From contig JAWLBY010000005.1 in the NCBI GenBank assembly GCA_041687455.1, forward strand, positions 1-64,000: a stretch of DNA of 64,000 nt, in the 5' to 3' direction. Position numbers and translations under genes: made by a program. This DNA is from JAWLBY01 sp041687455 (GTDB lineage Bacteria > Pseudomonadota > Gammaproteobacteria > Xanthomonadales > Xanthomonadaceae). Within the stretch, counting starts at the first letter, position 1; each line of letters starts with the position of its first letter. Shown in pieces: positions 48,395-58,437 of the stretch. The notes below the pieces were generated by a model that did no database searches, was not told the DNA's origin, and saw only the letters and a list, made by a program, of their open reading frames with translations.

Positions 48395-48496
48395 TCCGCG
48401 ATCAAGCAGGGCGCACAGCCCCACTGTAGGAGGGGCTTCAGCCCCGACCGCGAGCGATGATGTTCGATGCGGTCCGGCATGGCGCGAACGGCAAGC

Positions 48497-48596
48497 NNNN
48501 NNNNNNNNNNNNNNNNNNNNNNNNNNNNNNNNNNNNNNNNNNNNNNNNNNNNNNNNNNNNNNNNNNNNNNNNNNNNNNNNNNNNNNNNNNNNNNNN
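48497..48596. other. Assembly gap of exactly 100 N
   Basis: One hundred N bases, the conventional filler for a gap of unknown size. The left flank repeats 48116-48214 and the right flank repeats 48296-48394, so the gap probably contains no missing sequence. Confidence 0.95.
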
Positions 48597-50084
48597 GTCG
48601 CGGGTGACCCGCAGCACTTCCTCGACCGAGGTGGCGCCGGCCAGCAGCTTGGCCCAGCCGTCGTCGATCATCGCCGGGGTGTGCTGCCGGGCGAGCCGGG
48701 TCAGCTCGGCCTCGCCGCGTCCATCGTGGATCGCCTGCCGCATCGCCTCGTCGACCAGCACCAGCTCGTACAGGCCGCTGCGGCCGCGATAGCCGGCGTT
48801 GCGGCCGCTGGCCTCGCTGCTCGGCCGGTACAGCTTCACCTGCGGGTCCGGCTCGCGGCCGAACGCGGCGAACTCGGCCGCGGTTGGCTGGTAGGCCTCG
48901 CGGGTGGTCGGGTCGAGCCGCCGGACCAGCCGCTGCGCGAGCACGCCGAGCAGCGATGACGACAGCAGGAACGGCTCGATGCCCATGTCGCGCAGCCGGG
49001 TGACCGCGCCGACCGCGCTGTTGGTATGCAGCGTCGACAGCACCAGGTGGCCGGTCAGCGACGCCTGCACGGCGATTTCGGCGGTCTCCAGATCGCGGAT
49101 CTCGCCGACCATCACGACGTCCGGGTCCTGCCGCAGGATCGCCCGCAGGCCGCGGGCGAAGGTCATCTCGACGCGCGGATTGACCTGGGTCTGGCCGATG
49201 CCGTCGAGGTAGTACTCGATCGGATCCTCGACGGTCAGGATGTTGCGCGTCGCATCGTTGAGCCGTTGCAGCGCGGCGTACAGCGTGGTGGTCTTGCCGC
49301 TGCCGGTCGGGCCGGTGACCAGCAGGATGCCGTGCGGCCGGTGGATCAACTGGTCGACCCGCTCCAGCGTGGTGTCGTCCATGCCGAGTTCGGACAGGTC
49401 GAGTCGGCCGGCCTGCTTGTCGAGCAGACGCAGCACGACGCGTTCGCCGTGGCCGGCCGGAATCGTCGACACACGGACGTCGACCGGTCGGCCGGCGATC
49501 CGCAGGCCGATCCGGCCATCCTGCGGCAGCCGGCGCTCGGCGATGTCGAGCTTGGCCATGACCTTGATCCGCGACACCACCGGCTGCGCGACCGCCTTCT
49601 GCGGCGCCAGCACCTCGCGCAGCACGCCATCGACGCGGAAGCGCACGACCAGCCGCGACTCGAACGGCTCGATGTGGATGTCGGAGGCGTTTTCCTTGAC
49701 CGCTTCGGTCAGCAGCGCATTGATCAGCCGGATGATCGGCGCATCGTCCTCCGATTCGAGCAGGTCGGTCGGCTCCGGCAGCGCATCGGCCAGCGAAGCG
49801 AGATCGGCGTGCTCGTCGAAATCGGCGGCCATCGCCCGCGCATCGTCGGCGCCGCCTTCGTACAGTTCGCGCAGCAGGCGGTCGTAGGCCGCCGGTTCCA
49901 GCCAGTCGAGCGCCAGCGGCAGGCCGCTGACGCGACGCAACTCGGCCAGCGCTTCGGGCCGCACGTCACGACGGCAGGCAACTTTCGCCCGGCCGCCATC
50001 GATCGCGACGATCGTCGCGCCGTGCCGGCGGGCGAAGCCGAAGCCCGGTCGCAACGTGCGCGCGCTGGCGCCGGCCTCAGTCAC
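48597..50084 (-). CDS. gspE: Type II secretion ATPase GspE (3' end at assembly gap)
   Basis: GspE is the cytoplasmic motor of type II secretion. The 496 visible residues include an N-terminal GspE_N region and the motor motifs SDIHIEPFE, Walker A GPTGSGKTTTLY, Asp box VEDPIEYY, Walker B GEIRDLETAEIAVQ and STLHTNSAV. The region that normally holds the zinc tetracysteine motif (between LVRRL and GYRGRSGLYEL) contains no cysteine at all. The GTG start overlaps the gspD stop by 8 bp. The gene runs into the N gap; the final Glu and stop are in the displaced copy at 48290-48394. Confidence 0.92.
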
Positions 50085-52119
50085 GCGTGGCGGCTTCCGG
50101 CAGCGCCGGCGGCTGGCGCATCAGGTCGGCCGGCAGTGCCGGCAGCAGCGGCTGTTCCTTGCGGTAGCGCAGTTCGTGGTTGTCCTGCAGCTTCAGTTGC
50201 TGCTCGCGCAGGTACTGGTACTTCTCGTTCGAGACCGCTTGCTCGACCGCCGCGTCGCGCAGGATCCGCGGCCGCAGGAACACCATCAGGTTGCGCTTGG
50301 TTCGGGCCGACGCGCGCGACTTGAACAGCTTGCCGAACAGCGGAATCCGCGACAGCCCCGGTACGCCCTGGATGTTGTCCCGGGTCTCTTCCGATACCAG
50401 GCCGCCGAGCACCAGCATGCCGCCGTCGCCGACCAGCACGCTGGTGGTCAGCTCGCGCTTGTTGGTGATCAGGTCGACTGCGCCGGCCACGTTCGGGGCC
50501 AGCGACGAGACTTCCTGCCGCAGGTCGAGCCGGACCGCATCGCCCTCGTTGACGTGCGGCGTGACGTTCAGGATCAGGCCGACGTCCTTGCGGTCGACGG
50601 TCTGGAACGGATTGGTCGGCTGGTTGACGCCGCCGGTGGTCGACGTGTTGGTGTACTGGCCGGTCAGGAACGGTACTTCCTGCACGACCTTGATCTCGGC
50701 TTCCTGGTGGTCGAGGGTCACGATCGACGGGTTCGACAGCACGTTGGCGCGGCCGTCGCCGCGCAGCGCCTTGACCAGCGCTCCGACCTGGAACAGCGTC
50801 GTGTCGGTGCCGGGCAGCTTGAAGGTGCCGTTGATGTAGCCGAGATTCAGGCCCGGGCCGAGGGCATTGATCGGATTCTGGATCGCGCCGGCCAGGCTGC
50901 CGCTACCGCCGGCCCCGGGGAAGATCGTGCCGCCGATCACGCCGGACTCGTTCTCGCCGCCGTCGTAGTTGGTCAGGCCCCACTGGATACCGAGTTCGTC
51001 GGCGAGGTCGTCGCTGACTTCGGCGATCACCGCCTCCACCAGCACCTGCGCGCGGCGCACGTCGAGCTGGCGGATCACCGCTTCGAGTTCGCGGAACACC
51101 GCCGCCGATGCGGTCAGCACCAGCGCGTTGGTTTCGTCATGGGCCTGGATCGTCGCCGACTTGGCGCCGTCGCCGCCGCGCGCCTCGCCGGTCAGCGTCG
51201 CGGCGACGCCGTCGAGGATCGGCACCAGGTCGGTCGCCCGCGCATAGCGCAGGTAGACGACCTGGGTGTTGTCGCCGCGCTCGAGCGGGGTGTCGAGATG
51301 CGCGATCAGCGTGCGCAGCCGCAGCCGCTGCGCACGCTCGCCGGACAGCAGCACCGCGTTGCTGCGCTCGTCGGCGAGCAGCTTCGGCGCTGCCGCTGCA
51401 CCGGCCGGCCCGGCGCTGGCCGATTCCAGTCCGGACAGCGTGCGCACGACCGCGGCGGCGCTGGCGTGGCGCAGCGGGATCACCTCGATCTCGGCATCCG
51501 ACGCGGTATCGATCCGCCGGACCAGCGTCGCGATGCGATCGACGTTGCCGGCGCGATCGGTGATCAGCAGGGCATTGCTGCTGCCGTGCGCGATCAGGTG
51601 CGCCTGCTGCGGCAGCAGCGGCCGCAGCAGGTTGACCAGCTCGGTGGCCGGCACGTGGCGCACTTCGAGCACCCGCGTGACCAGCTCGTCCGGACCGCTG
51701 ACCGGACTCGCCCCGGTGCCGCCCTCCTGCACTGCGATCGACTCCGGCAGGATCTTGACGATGTCGGCACCGGCCGGCACCGCGGCATAGCCATGCACCT
51801 TCAGCACCGACTGGAAGGTTTCGAACAGTTCGCCCGCGCTCATCGGCCGGGTCGAGATCAGTGTGACCTTGCCCTCGACGCGCGGGTCGACGATGAAGCT
51901 CTTGCCGGTGATCTGGCTGACCGCCTCGATCAGCACGCCGATGTCGGCGGCCTTGAAGTTCAGCGTGTGGCGACCGTCGCTTTCGGCGACCGGAACCGCG
52001 CCGGGTACGGCGACCTGCGGGGTCGGCGGTGACGCAGGTGCCTGTGCGGCGGCGGGAACCGCCAGCGCGAGCGCCAGCAGGACGGAAAGGGTTCGGGCAG
52101 GCAGCGGGCGGTGAAGCAT
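50077..52119 (-). CDS. gspD: Type II secretion secretin GspD
   Basis: GspD forms the outer-membrane channel. The 680-residue protein has a signal peptide (about 1-25, ending PAAAQ) without a lipobox. The N0 domain (about 48-120) and N1-N3 repeats (about 140-380) precede the secretin core (about 390-620), with LSNPSIVTLDHQEAEI, LNVTPHVNEGDAV and the signature VPGLSRIPLFGKLF. A C-terminal segment (about 620-680) may be a pilotin-binding S-domain. Tight overlap with gspE and a 33-bp gap from gspC define a C-D-E operon. Confidence 0.96.
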   Translation of the reverse strand: MLHRPLPARTLSVLLALALAVPAAAQAPASPPTPQVAVPGAVPVAESDGRHTLNFKAADIGVLIEAVSQITGKSFIVDPRVEGKVTLISTRPMSAGELFETFQSVLKVHGYAAVPAGADIVKILPESIAVQEGGTGASPVSGPDELVTRVLEVRHVPATELVNLLRPLLPQQAHLIAHGSSNALLITDRAGNVDRIATLVRRIDTASDAEIEVIPLRHASAAAVVRTLSGLESASAGPAGAAAAPKLLADERSNAVLLSGERAQRLRLRTLIAHLDTPLERGDNTQVVYLRYARATDLVPILDGVAATLTGEARGGDGAKSATIQAHDETNALVLTASAAVFRELEAVIRQLDVRRAQVLVEAVIAEVSDDLADELGIQWGLTNYDGGENESGVIGGTIFPGAGGSGSLAGAIQNPINALGPGLNLGYINGTFKLPGTDTTLFQVGALVKALRGDGRANVLSNPSIVTLDHQEAEIKVVQEVPFLTGQYTNTSTTGGVNQPTNPFQTVDRKDVGLILNVTPHVNEGDAVRLDLRQEVSSLAPNVAGAVDLITNKRELTTSVLVGDGGMLVLGGLVSEETRDNIQGVPGLSRIPLFGKLFKSRASARTKRNLMVFLRPRILRDAAVEQAVSNEKYQYLREQQLKLQDNHELRYRKEQPLLPALPADLMRQPPALPEAATRD

Positions 52120-52152
52120 CGGGTCTTCCAGGGCAGGCGGAATTGTTCTTCT

Positions 52153-53055
52153 CTACAGGCCGACGGGAATCTGCAGGGTCTTCCCGTCGCGGCGGACGCT
52201 GAGCGTAACCTGTCGCGCATCGCGCAGGCTGGTCATCAGTTCGGCCTGTCGCTGCGGCCCGTCGAGCGGGATGCCGTTGACCGCGACGACGACATCGCTG
52301 CTGCGCAGGCCGGTGCGCGCCAGCAGGTCGGAGTCGCGGCCGACCGACAGCCGGACACCGGCGAAGCGACCGTTCTCGATCACCGGGATCACGTTGACCT
52401 GGCGCGCCAGCTCCTCGATGTTGGCGCCGGCCAGCGCGCGTTGCGTCTCCAGCACCGGGGCGCCGGGCGAGATCATCGGATTGACGAAGCCGGGATAGGA
52501 CGGTGCGCTGGCGACGCCGCGCGGTGCCGTGCGCGGCGCGGCAGCGCGACCGCCGTTCGCGGCAGCACCTTCAGCGGCGCGCGGCAGGCTCAGTGCTTCG
52601 GTGGCGCCGTTGCGGGTCAGCAGCACGCGGCCGGCGTAGATCGCATCGAGGCGGGCGTCGCCGGGCAGCGCATCGCCGACCCGGAAGGCGCGATCGACAC
52701 CCTGATCGTCGGCGATGATCGCGATGCCGCCGCCTGGCTGGTCTTCACTGAGCGTGCCACGCAGCGTGAGTCGCAGCGCGGTTTCCGGCGCATCGCTGGC
52801 GAGCTGGCGCGGATCGAAGCCGGCCTGCGCGGTGCCGAACAGGTGCCATTGCGCGATGCTGCCGGTCGGTGCCGCGGCGATCGCGACGGACCGCGGCCGG
52901 TCGGTCGGCGGCAGTGGCGGCAGGGTCGGCCCGGCGACCAGCAGCCAGAACAGCCGTACGGCGAGCCACAGCACCGCCGCTGCGGCGAGCAGCAGCGCGA
53001 TCCGCGGCCACCAGACCGAGTGGCCGTGCAGCCGGTCCCACAGCGCGACGCTCAT
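52153..53055 (-). CDS. gspC: Type II secretion inner-membrane protein GspC
   Basis: GspC links the inner-membrane platform to the secretin and helps recruit substrate. The 300-residue protein has a short cytoplasmic N-terminus and one membrane helix (about 18-42). The periplasmic HR domain (about 65-160) begins with the WHLFG motif and contains LRGTLSEDQPGGGIAII. An Ala/Gly/Pro linker follows, then a C-terminal PDZ domain (about 215-300) with LLARTGLRSSDVVVAVNG. It is the first gene of gspC-gspD-gspE. The pseudopilin and platform genes are not in this window. Confidence 0.92.
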   Translation of the reverse strand: MSVALWDRLHGHSVWWPRIALLLAAAAVLWLAVRLFWLLVAGPTLPPLPPTDRPRSVAIAAAPTGSIAQWHLFGTAQAGFDPRQLASDAPETALRLTLRGTLSEDQPGGGIAIIADDQGVDRAFRVGDALPGDARLDAIYAGRVLLTRNGATEALSLPRAAEGAAANGGRAAAPRTAPRGVASAPSYPGFVNPMISPGAPVLETQRALAGANIEELARQVNVIPVIENGRFAGVRLSVGRDSDLLARTGLRSSDVVVAVNGIPLDGPQRQAELMTSLRDARQVTLSVRRDGKTLQIPVGL

Positions 53056-53074
53056 GCGGGCGGACCGGGCTCCG

Positions 53075-54784
53075 TCAGTGCCGGCCGTGCGGCGGCCGCT
53101 TGATCAGCGCGCGCAGACGGCGGCCGATCCGGGTGATCAGCGACGGCGTCGACTCGGCGGCCGGCGTCTCCGTGCTGCGCTCCGGTGCGCCGTTGGCGAC
53201 CTGCGGTGCAGCGCCCTGTTCGCCGTCGCGACGCGGACGCCGACGGCGCCGCCGACGCTTGCGCTCGGCCTCGCCTTCGCCGGCCGGACGCGCCGGACCG
53301 TCCGGGCGCGCTGCGCCGTCCTGCGCGGCAGCCGCGGGACGTTCGCTGCGCTCCGGAAGTTCGCCGCGTTCCGGACGTTCGCCGCGCGGGCGCTCGGCTG
53401 CTCCGCGATCGCGACCGCTGCGCTCGCCACGCGGACGCCGCTCGCCGTCGCGACCGCCGCCTTCGCCGCGCGTGCGGCGTCGCGGCCCACCGTCGCGGCG
53501 TTCCTTCTCGGCACGCTGCTCGCGGGCCTCGCGGAACACCGTGCTGAGGCTTTCCTCGGCCGGCAGTTCTTCCTCGCCCTCGACCACCGGCCGCGGCGCG
53601 CGCGGCAACGCGGTCAGCAGTTCCTCACTGACCGGCTCGACCGGGATCTTCTGCTCGATGTAGGCCTCGATGTCGGGCAGCGACATCGCGTACATCTCGC
53701 AGGCGAAGCTGATCGCGTCGCCTTCCGCGCCGAGTCGCGCAGTGCGGCCGATCCGGTGCACGTAGTCCTCGGCATCGAAGGGCAGGTCGTAGTTGTAGAC
53801 GTGGCTGACGCCGTCGATGTGCAGGCCACGGGCGGCGACGTCGGTCGCGACCAGGATCTCGAGCTGCCCCTTCTGGAACCGCGCCAGCAGCGATTCGCGC
53901 TTCTTCTGCGGCACGTCACCGGACAGCACGCCGACCCGGTAGCCGGCCCGTTCGAGTGCGCGGGCGACCTTCTCGACCCACGACTTGGTGTTGACGAACA
54001 CCATCGTCCGCGCGCCTTCCGAGCGCGACAGCAGACCGATCAGCAGCGGCAGCTTTTCCTCGTTGGCCGGGAAATAGATCCTCTGCCGGACCCGCGCGGC
54101 AGTGATCGATTCGGTCTCGACGACCAGCTTTTCCGGCTCGTTCATGTGCTCGTAGGCGAGCTCGAGCACGCGGTGCGACAAGGTCGCCGAGAACAGCAGC
54201 GTCTGCCGTTCGGTGCGCACCGGCATCCGCCGCAGCAGGAAGCGGATGTCCTTGATGAAGCCGAGGTCGAACATCCGGTCGGCCTCGTCGAGCACGCAGA
54301 CCTCGCAGGCATGCAGCGAGACCACCTTGTGCTGCTTGACGTAGTCGATCAGCCGGCCCGGCGTCGCGATGATGACGTCGGTGCCCTGCTGCAGCATCTC
54401 GCGCTGCTTGTCGTAGTCGACACCGCCGTAGATCAGCGCGAAGCGCAATCCGAGGTTGGAGCCGAACTTGACCGCGTCCTTGTGGATCTGGATCGCCAGC
54501 TCGCGGGTCGGCGCGAGGATCAGAGCGCGCGGATCCTCCGGCTTGCGTTCGGCCAGTGCCGGGCGGGTCAGCAGCCGGTTCATCAGCGCGACCAGGAACG
54601 CCAGCGTCTTGCCGGTGCCGGTCTGTGCCTGGCCAGCGACGTCGCGGCCGGCCAGCGCGAGCGGCAGGGTCATTGCCTGGATCGGTGTGCAGCGGGTGAA
54701 TCCGGCAGCCTCGAGCCCGGCCAGCAGCGCCGGATGCAGCTCGAAGTTGGTGAAGGGGATATCGGTCAGCGGCTTGTCTGTCAT
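53075..54784 (-). CDS. rhlB: DEAD-box RNA helicase RhlB with Arg-rich C-terminal tail
   Basis: RhlB unwinds RNA, in some bacteria as part of the degradosome. The 569-residue protein has the Q motif ([23 protein letters not shown]), Walker [17 protein letters not shown], the DEAD box [22 protein letters not shown] and HRIGRTAR. After about residue 420 comes a disordered basic tail of about 150 residues, rich in RGER/RPER repeats and [11 protein letters not shown]. The tail resembles the N-terminal extension of Rho encoded nearby. The pairing rhlB/trxA/rho is typical of Xanthomonas relatives. Three small hairpins precede the start codon. Confidence 0.94.
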   Translation of the reverse strand: MTDKPLTDIPFTNFELHPALLAGLEAAGFTRCTPIQAMTLPLALAGRDVAGQAQTGTGKTLAFLVALMNRLLTRPALAERKPEDPRALILAPTRELAIQIHKDAVKFGSNLGLRFALIYGGVDYDKQREMLQQGTDVIIATPGRLIDYVKQHKVVSLHACEVCVLDEADRMFDLGFIKDIRFLLRRMPVRTERQTLLFSATLSHRVLELAYEHMNEPEKLVVETESITAARVRQRIYFPANEEKLPLLIGLLSRSEGARTMVFVNTKSWVEKVARALERAGYRVGVLSGDVPQKKRESLLARFQKGQLEILVATDVAARGLHIDGVSHVYNYDLPFDAEDYVHRIGRTARLGAEGDAISFACEMYAMSLPDIEAYIEQKIPVEPVSEELLTALPRAPRPVVEGEEELPAEESLSTVFREAREQRAEKERRDGGPRRRTRGEGGGRDGERRPRGERSGRDRGAAERPRGERPERGELPERSERPAAAAQDGAARPDGPARPAGEGEAERKRRRRRRRPRRDGEQGAAPQVANGAPERSTETPAAESTPSLITRIGRRLRALIKRPPHGRH

Positions 54785-54793
54785 GCCTTTCCT

Positions 54794-54852
54794 GGCCCGC
54801 CAACGGGCCTATGTCTGAGCCCCGCAGGGGCTGGTGCTGGCCCGGGCGGGCC
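54794..54852 (-). promoter_or_regulatory. Three consecutive hairpins in the rhlB leader
   Basis: Immediately upstream of the rhlB ATG lie three short GC hairpins. They are GGCCCG/CGGGCC (loop CCAA), AGCCCC/GGGGCT (loop GCA) and GGCCC/GGGCC (loop of 4 nt). They would fold in the rhlB 5' untranslated RNA. A helicase-sensitive leader is a possibility; function is unproven. Confidence 0.4.
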
Positions 54853-55008
54853 TCGTCGCGCCTCCCGGGTAGTCACGGCGGCGCTGCTTGATCCGGGCGA
54901 GCCCCCGCCGCACACTCGCGGCCGGAGCCCGGACCTTGATCGGTCCGCGGATCGGCCCCAAGTGTATCCGAATGCGGCCGGAACCCACCGGCCGGACAGG
55001 AGTTATTC

Positions 55009-55335
55009 GTGAGCGAACGCGTGATCCACGTCGGCGACGCCGACTTCGAAGCCCAGGTGCTCAACTCCAGCGAGCCCGTCCTGGTCGATTTCTGGGCCGA
55101 GTGGTGCGGCCCGTGCAAGATGATCGGCCCGATCGTCGACGAGATCGCCGACAACTACGCCGGCCGGCTCAAGGTGGTCAAGATCAACATCGACCACAAC
55201 CAGAAGACGCCGCGCAACTACTCGGTCCGCGGCATTCCGACCCTGATGCTGTTCAAGGACGGCAAGGTGCAGCAGACCCAGGTCGGAGCGGTCAGCAAGA
55301 CACAGTTGACCCAGTTGATCGACCGCGCGCTGTAA
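55009..55335 (+). CDS. trxA: Thioredoxin 1
   Basis: TrxA is the general cytosolic dithiol reductant. The 108-residue protein has the active site WCGPCK, the cis-proline loop [10 protein letters not shown] and the standard N-terminus. The GTG start is supported by AGGAG 8 nt upstream and gives the canonical length. It is divergent from rhlB and followed 258 bp later by rho, the same order as in E. coli and Xanthomonas relatives. Confidence 0.96.
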   Translation: MSERVIHVGDADFEAQVLNSSEPVLVDFWAEWCGPCKMIGPIVDEIADNYAGRLKVVKINIDHNQKTPRNYSVRGIPTLMLFKDGKVQQTQVGAVSKTQLTQLIDRAL

Positions 55336-55346
55336 TCCGCGCAGCA

Positions 55347-55377
55347 CCGCGCCGGCCGTCGCAGCGGCCCGGCGCGG
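55347..55377 (+). terminator. Hairpin after trxA
   Basis: A 9-bp stem (CCGCGCCGG/CCGGCGCGG) lies 12 bp after the trxA stop, with further pairing inside the loop. No T run follows, so termination is inferred from position. Confidence 0.4.
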
Positions 55378-55593
55378 CACGCCGCGACCGGTGACCCGCG
55401 GTCGGCGCTCCGATCGCTGCGGCGCCGCAACGCACTCCGCACGCCTGCGGCTGAATCATTTCGCCGCGCCCGCTTTACCGCCGAGCGCGGCCAGTGCTAC
55501 CGTAACCGCCATCTACCGGAGCGTTCGCTCCGCGTGCCTCGAGCACCATCCTTCCTTCGTTTCGACGCTCGCCATTCCGCGAGGACGCCATCC

Positions 55594-57309
55594 GTGCACG
55601 ACAATCCCCCCGAACACGGCGCCGAAGGCGCTGTCCGCGATTCGCGGTCGACTTCCACCCCGCAGCAGCCCTCGCTCGAACTCGGCAGCGATGCCGCACC
55701 GCGCGAGCGCGGCGAACGCCCCCCGCGCGAACGCAGCGAGCGGCCGGCCAAGGCCGAGCCGGCCGAGCAGGGCGCCGGCGAGCCGGCCCGGCCCGAACCG
55801 CGTGCCGAGGCTTCGGCTGGCGAGCCCGAGTCCGGCCACGGCGGCGAGCAGCCGCGTGACGGCGGCCAGCCGCGCGAGCGCGAAGGCCGCGGCCGCAACC
55901 GGCGCAACCGCCGCGATCGCGGCGATCGCGGCGAGCGCAGCAACGAGGCGCGCGGCGACGACCGGCCCGAGCGCGGCAACCGCGACGACCGCGACCGCGG
56001 CGAGCGCGAGAGCTTCCCGCCGTTCCAGGTGCCGCCGAATTTCCCGACCTATTCGCTGACCGACCTGAAGCGGATGAGCGCGGCGCAACTGCTCGACATC
56101 GCCGACCAGATCGGTCTCGGCGAAGCGGTCGCGCGGATGCGCAAGCAGGACGTCACGTTCGCGCTGCTGAAGGCGCTGACCCGCACCTCCGACGGCGTCG
56201 CCGGCGAAGGCGTGCTCGAGATTCTGCCGGACGGCTTCGGCTTCCTGCGTTCCAGCGACGCCAGCTACCTGGCCGGGCCCGACGACGTCTACATCAGCCC
56301 GAGCCAGATCCGCCGCTTCAACCTGCGCACCGGCGACTACCTGATCGGCAAGATCCGGCCGCCGAAGGATGGCGAGCGCTACTTCGCGCTGCTGAAGGTC
56401 GACACGATCAACGGCGAGCCGCCGGAGGCGTCGAAGAACAAGGTCCTGTTCGAGAACCTGACGCCACTGTTCCCGCGCGAACGCTTCAAGCTCGAACGCG
56501 GTAACGGCAGCACAGAAGACATCACCGGCCGAATCCTCGACCTGATGGCGCCGATCGGCAAGGGCCAGCGTGGCCTGATCGTGTCGCCGCCGAAGGCCGG
56601 CAAGACGATGCTGATGCAGAACGTCGCCCAGGCCATCGTGCACAACCATCCGGACGTGCACCTGATCGTGCTGCTGATCGACGAACGGCCGGAAGAAGTG
56701 ACCGAAATGCAGCGCAGCGTGCGCGGCGAAGTGGTGTCGTCGACCTTCGACGAGCCGGCCGCCCGTCACGTGCAGGTCGCCGAAATGGTCATCGAGCGTG
56801 CCAAGCGGCTGGTCGAGCACAAGAAGGACGTCGTGATCCTGCTCGACTCGATCACCCGTCTGGCGCGTGCCTACAACACCGTCGTGCCAAGTTCCGGCAA
56901 GGTGTTGACCGGTGGCGTCGACGCCAACGCGCTGCAGCGGCCGAAGCGTTTCTTCGGTGCCGCGCGCAAGGCCGAGGAAGGCGGCTCGCTGACGATCCTC
57001 GCGACCACGCTGGTCGACACCGGCTCCAAGATGGACGAGGTGATCTACGAGGAGTTCAAGGGCACCGGCAACATGGAGGTGCACCTGGACCGCCGGATCG
57101 CCGAGAAGCGCGTCTACCCGGCGATCAACATCAACCGCTCCGGCACCCGCCGCGAGGAACTGCTGATCGAGCCGGATTACCTGCAGAAGATCTGGATCCT
57201 GCGCAAGCTGCTGCATCCGATGGACGAGCTGTCCGCGATGGAGTTCCTGCTCGACAAGATGAAGAACACCAAGACCAACGAGGAGTTCTTCAGCTTCATG
57301 AAGCGCTGA
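55594..57309 (+). CDS. rho: Transcription termination factor Rho with disordered N-terminal extension
   Basis: Rho is the hexameric RNA-dependent ATPase that ends transcription. From the GTG of VHDNPPEHG the protein has 571 residues; E. coli Rho has 419. The extra N-terminus of about 145 residues is low-complexity and rich in Arg, Glu, Gly and Asp (for example [15 protein letters not shown]). The core follows, with [22 protein letters not shown] motif DGFGFLR, Walker [24 protein letters not shown] and [20 protein letters not shown] precedes the GTG; another GTG 60 bp upstream is in frame. A strong hairpin follows the stop. Confidence 0.95.
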   Translation: MHDNPPEHGAEGAVRDSRSTSTPQQPSLELGSDAAPRERGERPPRERSERPAKAEPAEQGAGEPARPEPRAEASAGEPESGHGGEQPRDGGQPREREGRGRNRRNRRDRGDRGERSNEARGDDRPERGNRDDRDRGERESFPPFQVPPNFPTYSLTDLKRMSAAQLLDIADQIGLGEAVARMRKQDVTFALLKALTRTSDGVAGEGVLEILPDGFGFLRSSDASYLAGPDDVYISPSQIRRFNLRTGDYLIGKIRPPKDGERYFALLKVDTINGEPPEASKNKVLFENLTPLFPRERFKLERGNGSTEDITGRILDLMAPIGKGQRGLIVSPPKAGKTMLMQNVAQAIVHNHPDVHLIVLLIDERPEEVTEMQRSVRGEVVSSTFDEPAARHVQVAEMVIERAKRLVEHKKDVVILLDSITRLARAYNTVVPSSGKVLTGGVDANALQRPKRFFGAARKAEEGGSLTILATTLVDTGSKMDEVIYEEFKGTGNMEVHLDRRIAEKRVYPAININRSGTRREELLIEPDYLQKIWILRKLLHPMDELSAMEFLLDKMKNTKTNEEFFSFMKR

Positions 57310-57332
57310 GTCTTCGGCAGCGGGCTCGAATG

Positions 57333-57366
57333 CAAAGCGGCGAAGCTTTCGGGCTTCGCCGCTTTG
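57333..57366 (+). terminator. Rho-independent terminator after rho
   Basis: A 14-bp perfect stem (CAAAGCGGCGAAGC with GCTTCGCCGCTTTG) encloses a 6-nt loop and is followed by TTAT. It lies 23 bp after the rho stop. Its near symmetry suggests it could also serve the convergent DUF2333 gene. Confidence 0.75.
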
Positions 57367-57417
57367 TTATCTGTAGGGGCGCAATGCGCCCGTTCCATCA
57401 GCCGCCGGGTGCTCGCG

Positions 57418-58437
57418 TCAACCGCGCTCGAGCAGTCGCCGCAGGTCGATGATTGCCGCGTTGGCGCGCGAGATGTAGTTCGCCATCACCAGCGAATGGT
57501 TGGCGAACAGCCCGTACGGCGATCCGTTCAGCACCACCGGGCTGTACAGCGTGCCCTGCGCCTCCTCCAGCTCGCGGATGATCTGCTTCAGCGACACGGC
57601 GGCGTTCTTGTCGGCCAGCACCGGCGCGAAGTCGTGCTCGACCGCGCGCAGGAAATGCAGCAGCGCCCAGGTCGCGCCACGCGCTTCGTAGAACACGTCG
57701 TCGATCTCGAGCCACGGCGTCTTGACGAGCTGGCTCTGTGGCGCCGCGGTCGATTGCTCGGCGCTCGGATCGCGGGCGAGGTCGATGTTCAGCCGTTCCT
57801 GGCCGACGCTGGCCGACAACCGCTGCGACAGTGAGCCGAGCCGTTTCTCGACCACCGCCAGCCAGTCGGCAAGATTGTCGGCGCGGGCATAGAACTGCGC
57901 GTCGTACTGGTCGGCATCGGCCAGCCGGGTGAGATAGCGCTCGAAGTGCTCGATCGCCTTGCGGTACTGGCCCTCCGAGGCCGGCAGCAGCCAGCGGTCG
58001 CTCGGTGTCGAGAACAGCGGGTCGGCCTCGAGCAGGTCGATGTCCTCGGTGCTTTGCGTCTGCGATCGCGAGAACTCGTTGCGGTAGGCCTTGGCCAGAT
58101 CGCGGACCTGCACCAGCGCACCGAATTCCCAGCTCGGCACGTTGTCCATCCAGACCCCGGGCGGCGCCATGTCGTTGCCGAGATAGCCGCCGCGCTTGGA
58201 CAGCAGCGTATCGGCAACCCGGATCAGCGTTTCGGTCGTCACGCTGCCGACCACCAGCGGCTGGCCGCGCTGCTGCGACGCGAGGCGCGCCGACTCGAGC
58301 ACGTCGAAGCGATCCGGTTCGTGGTCCCACCACCACCAGAAGAACAGCACGACCAGCAACAGTGCGCCGAGCAGGCCGGTCAGCAGGTAGGCGATCCAGC
58401 CACGGCGTCCGGTTGCTGTCGTGGTGCGATTGAACAT
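57418..58437 (-). CDS. DUF2333 membrane protein
   Basis: This 339-residue protein has one N-terminal transmembrane helix (about 14-37, followed by the aromatic WWWWDHEPDRF). A long, mostly helical extracytoplasmic region follows. Family features include LLSKRGGYLGNDMAPPGVWMDN with WEFGALVQVRDLAKAYRNEFSRSQ, and the C-terminal NHSLVMANYISRANAAIIDLRRLL. The function of DUF2333 is not known to me. It converges on rho and lies downstream of thiC on the same strand, separated by repeats. Confidence 0.88.
   Translation of the reverse strand: MFNRTTTATGRRGWIAYLLTGLLGALLLVVLFFWWWWDHEPDRFDVLESARLASQQRGQPLVVGSVTTETLIRVADTLLSKRGGYLGNDMAPPGVWMDNVPSWEFGALVQVRDLAKAYRNEFSRSQTQSTEDIDLLEADPLFSTPSDRWLLPASEGQYRKAIEHFERYLTRLADADQYDAQFYARADNLADWLAVVEKRLGSLSQRLSASVGQERLNIDLARDPSAEQSTAAPQSQLVKTPWLEIDDVFYEARGATWALLHFLRAVEHDFAPVLADKNAAVSLKQIIRELEEAQGTLYSPVVLNGSPYGLFANHSLVMANYISRANAAIIDLRRLLERG

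Noticed and set aside
48398..48496. Direct repeats flanking the gap as attachment sites or insertion-sequence target duplications
   Set aside because: The copies are exact, about 99 bp, abut the N run and split a coding sequence whose end is found intact upstream. An assembly artefact explains all of this.
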